A stretch of DNA of 64,000 bases, from positions 15,463,043 through 15,527,042 of the forward strand of contig NC_058166.1 in the NCBI RefSeq assembly GCF_020080835.1. Direction: 5' to 3'. The translations under genes were made by a program, and so were the position numbers. The stretch comes from Cotesia glomerata (Eukaryota; Arthropoda; Insecta; Hymenoptera; Braconidae). The first letter of the stretch is position 1, and the number at the start of each line of letters is the position of its first letter. Under the pieces are notes generated by a model. The model saw nothing but the letters and a program-made list of their open reading frames with translations. It was not told the origin of the DNA and searched no databases. This document shows positions 62,112-64,000 of this stretch, piece by piece.

Positions 62112-64000
62112 TTAACGCCACTTAGTTGCTAGTTTGCCAAGTAACGCAGTTACATAGCCATTAGGACAATTCAACATATCAAGTGCAGGTTCCCATTGAT
62201 AAAAGCGATTCACTGTATTAGAGATGCGATATATTGGCGGTGCCTGAGATAAGTTAGATTTAGCAATAGGTATGTACATTGGAGTTTGATTTCTCATACC
62301 TAAGACTGGTATCTTAAATTTAAACAGTGATAGTAGGTAATTAATAATTAATTAATAATTATAGATAATTAATAATTTATTAATAAACCCCTTAAGCTGT
62401 CTTCAAATAAATTAAATTATTAATAGTTAGAAATCCTTCTATCAGTGTACAGTGATAGAAGGATTCGTTTATTTTTAATAAGCTTCATTAACTGTTAATA
62501 AATGATTTTTTAACATCGTAGGATTTAATAAATATTTATTACCAGTTAATAAATTATTTATTAAATGTTGATAAATATTTGTTAACAGTTAATAAGTAAT
62601 TATTAAGTACAGTTTATTAACTGTTAATAAATATTTATTAATGGTTAATGAATATTTCTTAACTGTTAATAAATATTTATTTAAAATCAAAAGCAAAAAT
62701 AGCAATTTTCCTTTGACACTTTTTACAACTCTATAGTTGAAATTCATGAAAATAATTGAATTCACTAAATAAATTAACGTTTTTAATATTTAAAAATATA
62801 AAAAATAATTATGAGCTGTGATAGAATTCGGTATGTTACAATAAACGATATTATAATGTAATATAATTAATGCAAATAATTTATAAAGATGATTTTTGTT
62901 TACAAGCAATCTTGATATCATATGAATAGTTAATAAATATTTGTTAACTATTAATGAATACTTATTACTTATTAATAAATGTACTTTTCTCCCAAATAAA
63001 TATTTATTTAATGTTAAAAAATATTTATTAAAATTTAATAAATTAAATAATTGTTTTCAAATAAATTAAATTATTAATAGTTAGAAATCCTTCTATCAGT
63101 GTACAGTGATAGAAGGATTCGTTTATATTTAATAAGCTTCATTAACTGTTAATAAATGATTTTTTAACATCATAGGATTTAATAAATATTTATTACCAGT
63201 TAATAAATTATTTATTAAATATAATTTATTAAATGTTGATAAATATTTGTTAACAGTTAATAAGTAATTGTTAAGTACAGTTTATTTACTGTTAATAAAT
63301 ATTTATTTAAAATCAAAAGCAAAAATAGCAATTTTCTTTTGACACTTTTTATAGCTCTATAGCTGGAATACATGAAAATAATTGAATTCACTAAATAAAT
63401 TAACGTTTTTAATATTTAAAAATATAAAAAATAATTATGAGCTGTGATAGAATTCGGTATGTTACAATAAACGATATTATAATGTAATATAATTAATGCA
63501 AATAATTTATAAAGATGACTTTTGTTTATTAGAAATTTTTATATCCTATGACATTTCAAGAAAAACAAATTCACTCAACAAAATATTTATTAACTGTTAA
63601 TAAATATTTGTTAACTATTAATAAATACTTATTAACTATTAATAAATGTACTTTCCTTCCAAATAAATATTTATTAAATGTTAAAAAATATTTATTAAAA
63701 TTTAATAATTGTCTTCAGATAAATTAAATTATTAATAGAGTTTATAAATCCTTCTATCGGTGCAAAACTCGCAAAGAATTTTAAATGTATAATACATTTA
63801 ATTACAATAGCACTTACAATAATACAATTGCAAGAACTGATGTACAAATTTAAATAAGTCAATAAATATCTTTAAAAAGTAAAAAAAAAAGACATTCCAC
63901 TACCTCCGAGCTCGTACGTCCGCGCGGACTACAAAAATAAAGAAAAGATAAAAAATTCCAGAAAAATACTTATCTGCAAACGTCCGAGGAATTTCATCCA
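62112..64000 (-). CDS. 3' end of an unrecognised gene running off the window
   Basis: The terminal exon 62299-62112 follows a good acceptor (CCAGTCTTAG) and encodes MRNQTPMYIPIAKSN, then ISNTVNRFYQWEPALDM and CPNGYVTALLGKLATKWR. It needs one base from the previous exon. A candidate previous exon ends at 63970 (donor GTATTT, phase 1) and continues past the window edge (WMKFLGRLQI). The composition is normal for coding sequence and unlike the surrounding MITEs. I do not recognise the family. The terminal exon is better supported than the join. Confidence 0.5.
63777..63868 (-). repeat. Second copy of the short repeat at 21.7 kb
   Basis: Read on the minus strand it runs from AAGATATTTATTGACTTATT to ATTAAATGTATTATAC, differing from the 21676-21758 copy at only a few positions. 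Amino-acid-changing differences in the shared frame show it is not preserved as protein. Confidence 0.75.

Larger units (their letters stand above)
60444..63757 (-). repeat. Second array of MITE family G (inverted)
   Basis: Minus orientation relative to the 45-49 kb array. Unit junctions (AATCCTTCTATCA, about 10 bases, TGATAGAAGGATT) are visible near 60715, 62445 and 63100, and the last end is at 63757. A small foldback derivative of about 270 bp lies at 60444-60715. One unit is interrupted by MITE Q (61214-61454). The array also contains MITE R and the exon at 62112-62299. Confidence 0.8.

Noticed and set aside
1..64000. Traces of endogenous virus or LTR retrotransposon genes
   Set aside because: No reverse transcriptase, integrase, gag, capsid or helicase motifs were recognised in any frame, and no paired LTRs were seen.

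Overview
This is an AT-rich stretch of an animal nuclear genome, almost certainly an insect. Every gene found has GT-AG introns. One gene is a pickpocket-type DEG/ENaC channel subunit, a family expanded in insects. The intergenic and intronic space is packed with small non-autonomous transposable elements, including Helitrons, piggyBac-type TTAA MITEs and TA-target foldbacks. I lean towards a parasitoid wasp or another hymenopteran, but nothing in the sequence proves it. No virus, bacterial operon, CRISPR array, rRNA or convincing tRNA was seen.

Gene layout, reassembled by matching splice sites and reading phase: (1) 7149-16626, minus strand, ten exons, a complete pickpocket/ENaC subunit of 652 aa. 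(2) 19883-27540, plus strand, four coding exons, a large nuclear protein of about 1227 aa with a DDT/WHIM-like N-terminus and a long disordered C-terminal half. (3) 30412-33936, minus strand, four exons, a 115-aa secreted cysteine-containing protein of unknown function. (4) 37316-44511, plus strand, ten exons, a 499-aa single-pass membrane protein that I do not recognise. (5) 45118-45360, plus strand, the signal-peptide first exon(s) of a gene whose remaining exons were not found with confidence. (6) 49968-56965, minus strand, three exons, a 755-aa coiled-coil/disordered protein ending in a Cys-rich tail. It has a possible alternative terminal exon at about 54.5 kb. (7) 62112-64000, minus strand, the last exon or two of a gene that runs off the right edge.

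Repeat layout: 1.1-2.9 kb is a tandem array of a roughly 200-bp MITE (family A). 2.9-6.5 kb holds two piggyBac-type MITEs, a foldback and a (GT)n-bearing element. The pickpocket introns contain nested insertions, including one textbook Helitron (8590-9798) inside a family A MITE. Six copies of a second Helitron-like family (Z), built of palindromic units of about 220 bp with AT-microsatellite centres, lie in or near genes 2, 3 and 4. Those centres are targets for two TA-target elements (D and E). Two arrays of tandem MITEs of about 640 bp (family G; 45.5-49.4 kb and 60.4-63.8 kb) lie either side of gene 6. A TTC/GAA tract of about 540 bp lies in the last long intron of gene 4.

I see no operon-like system. 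The most notable features are the depth of nested transposition inside live introns, the tandem behaviour of elements that normally sit singly, and several places where element sequence supplies or abuts transcript signals. All gene models come from reading the sequence by eye and need RNA evidence.
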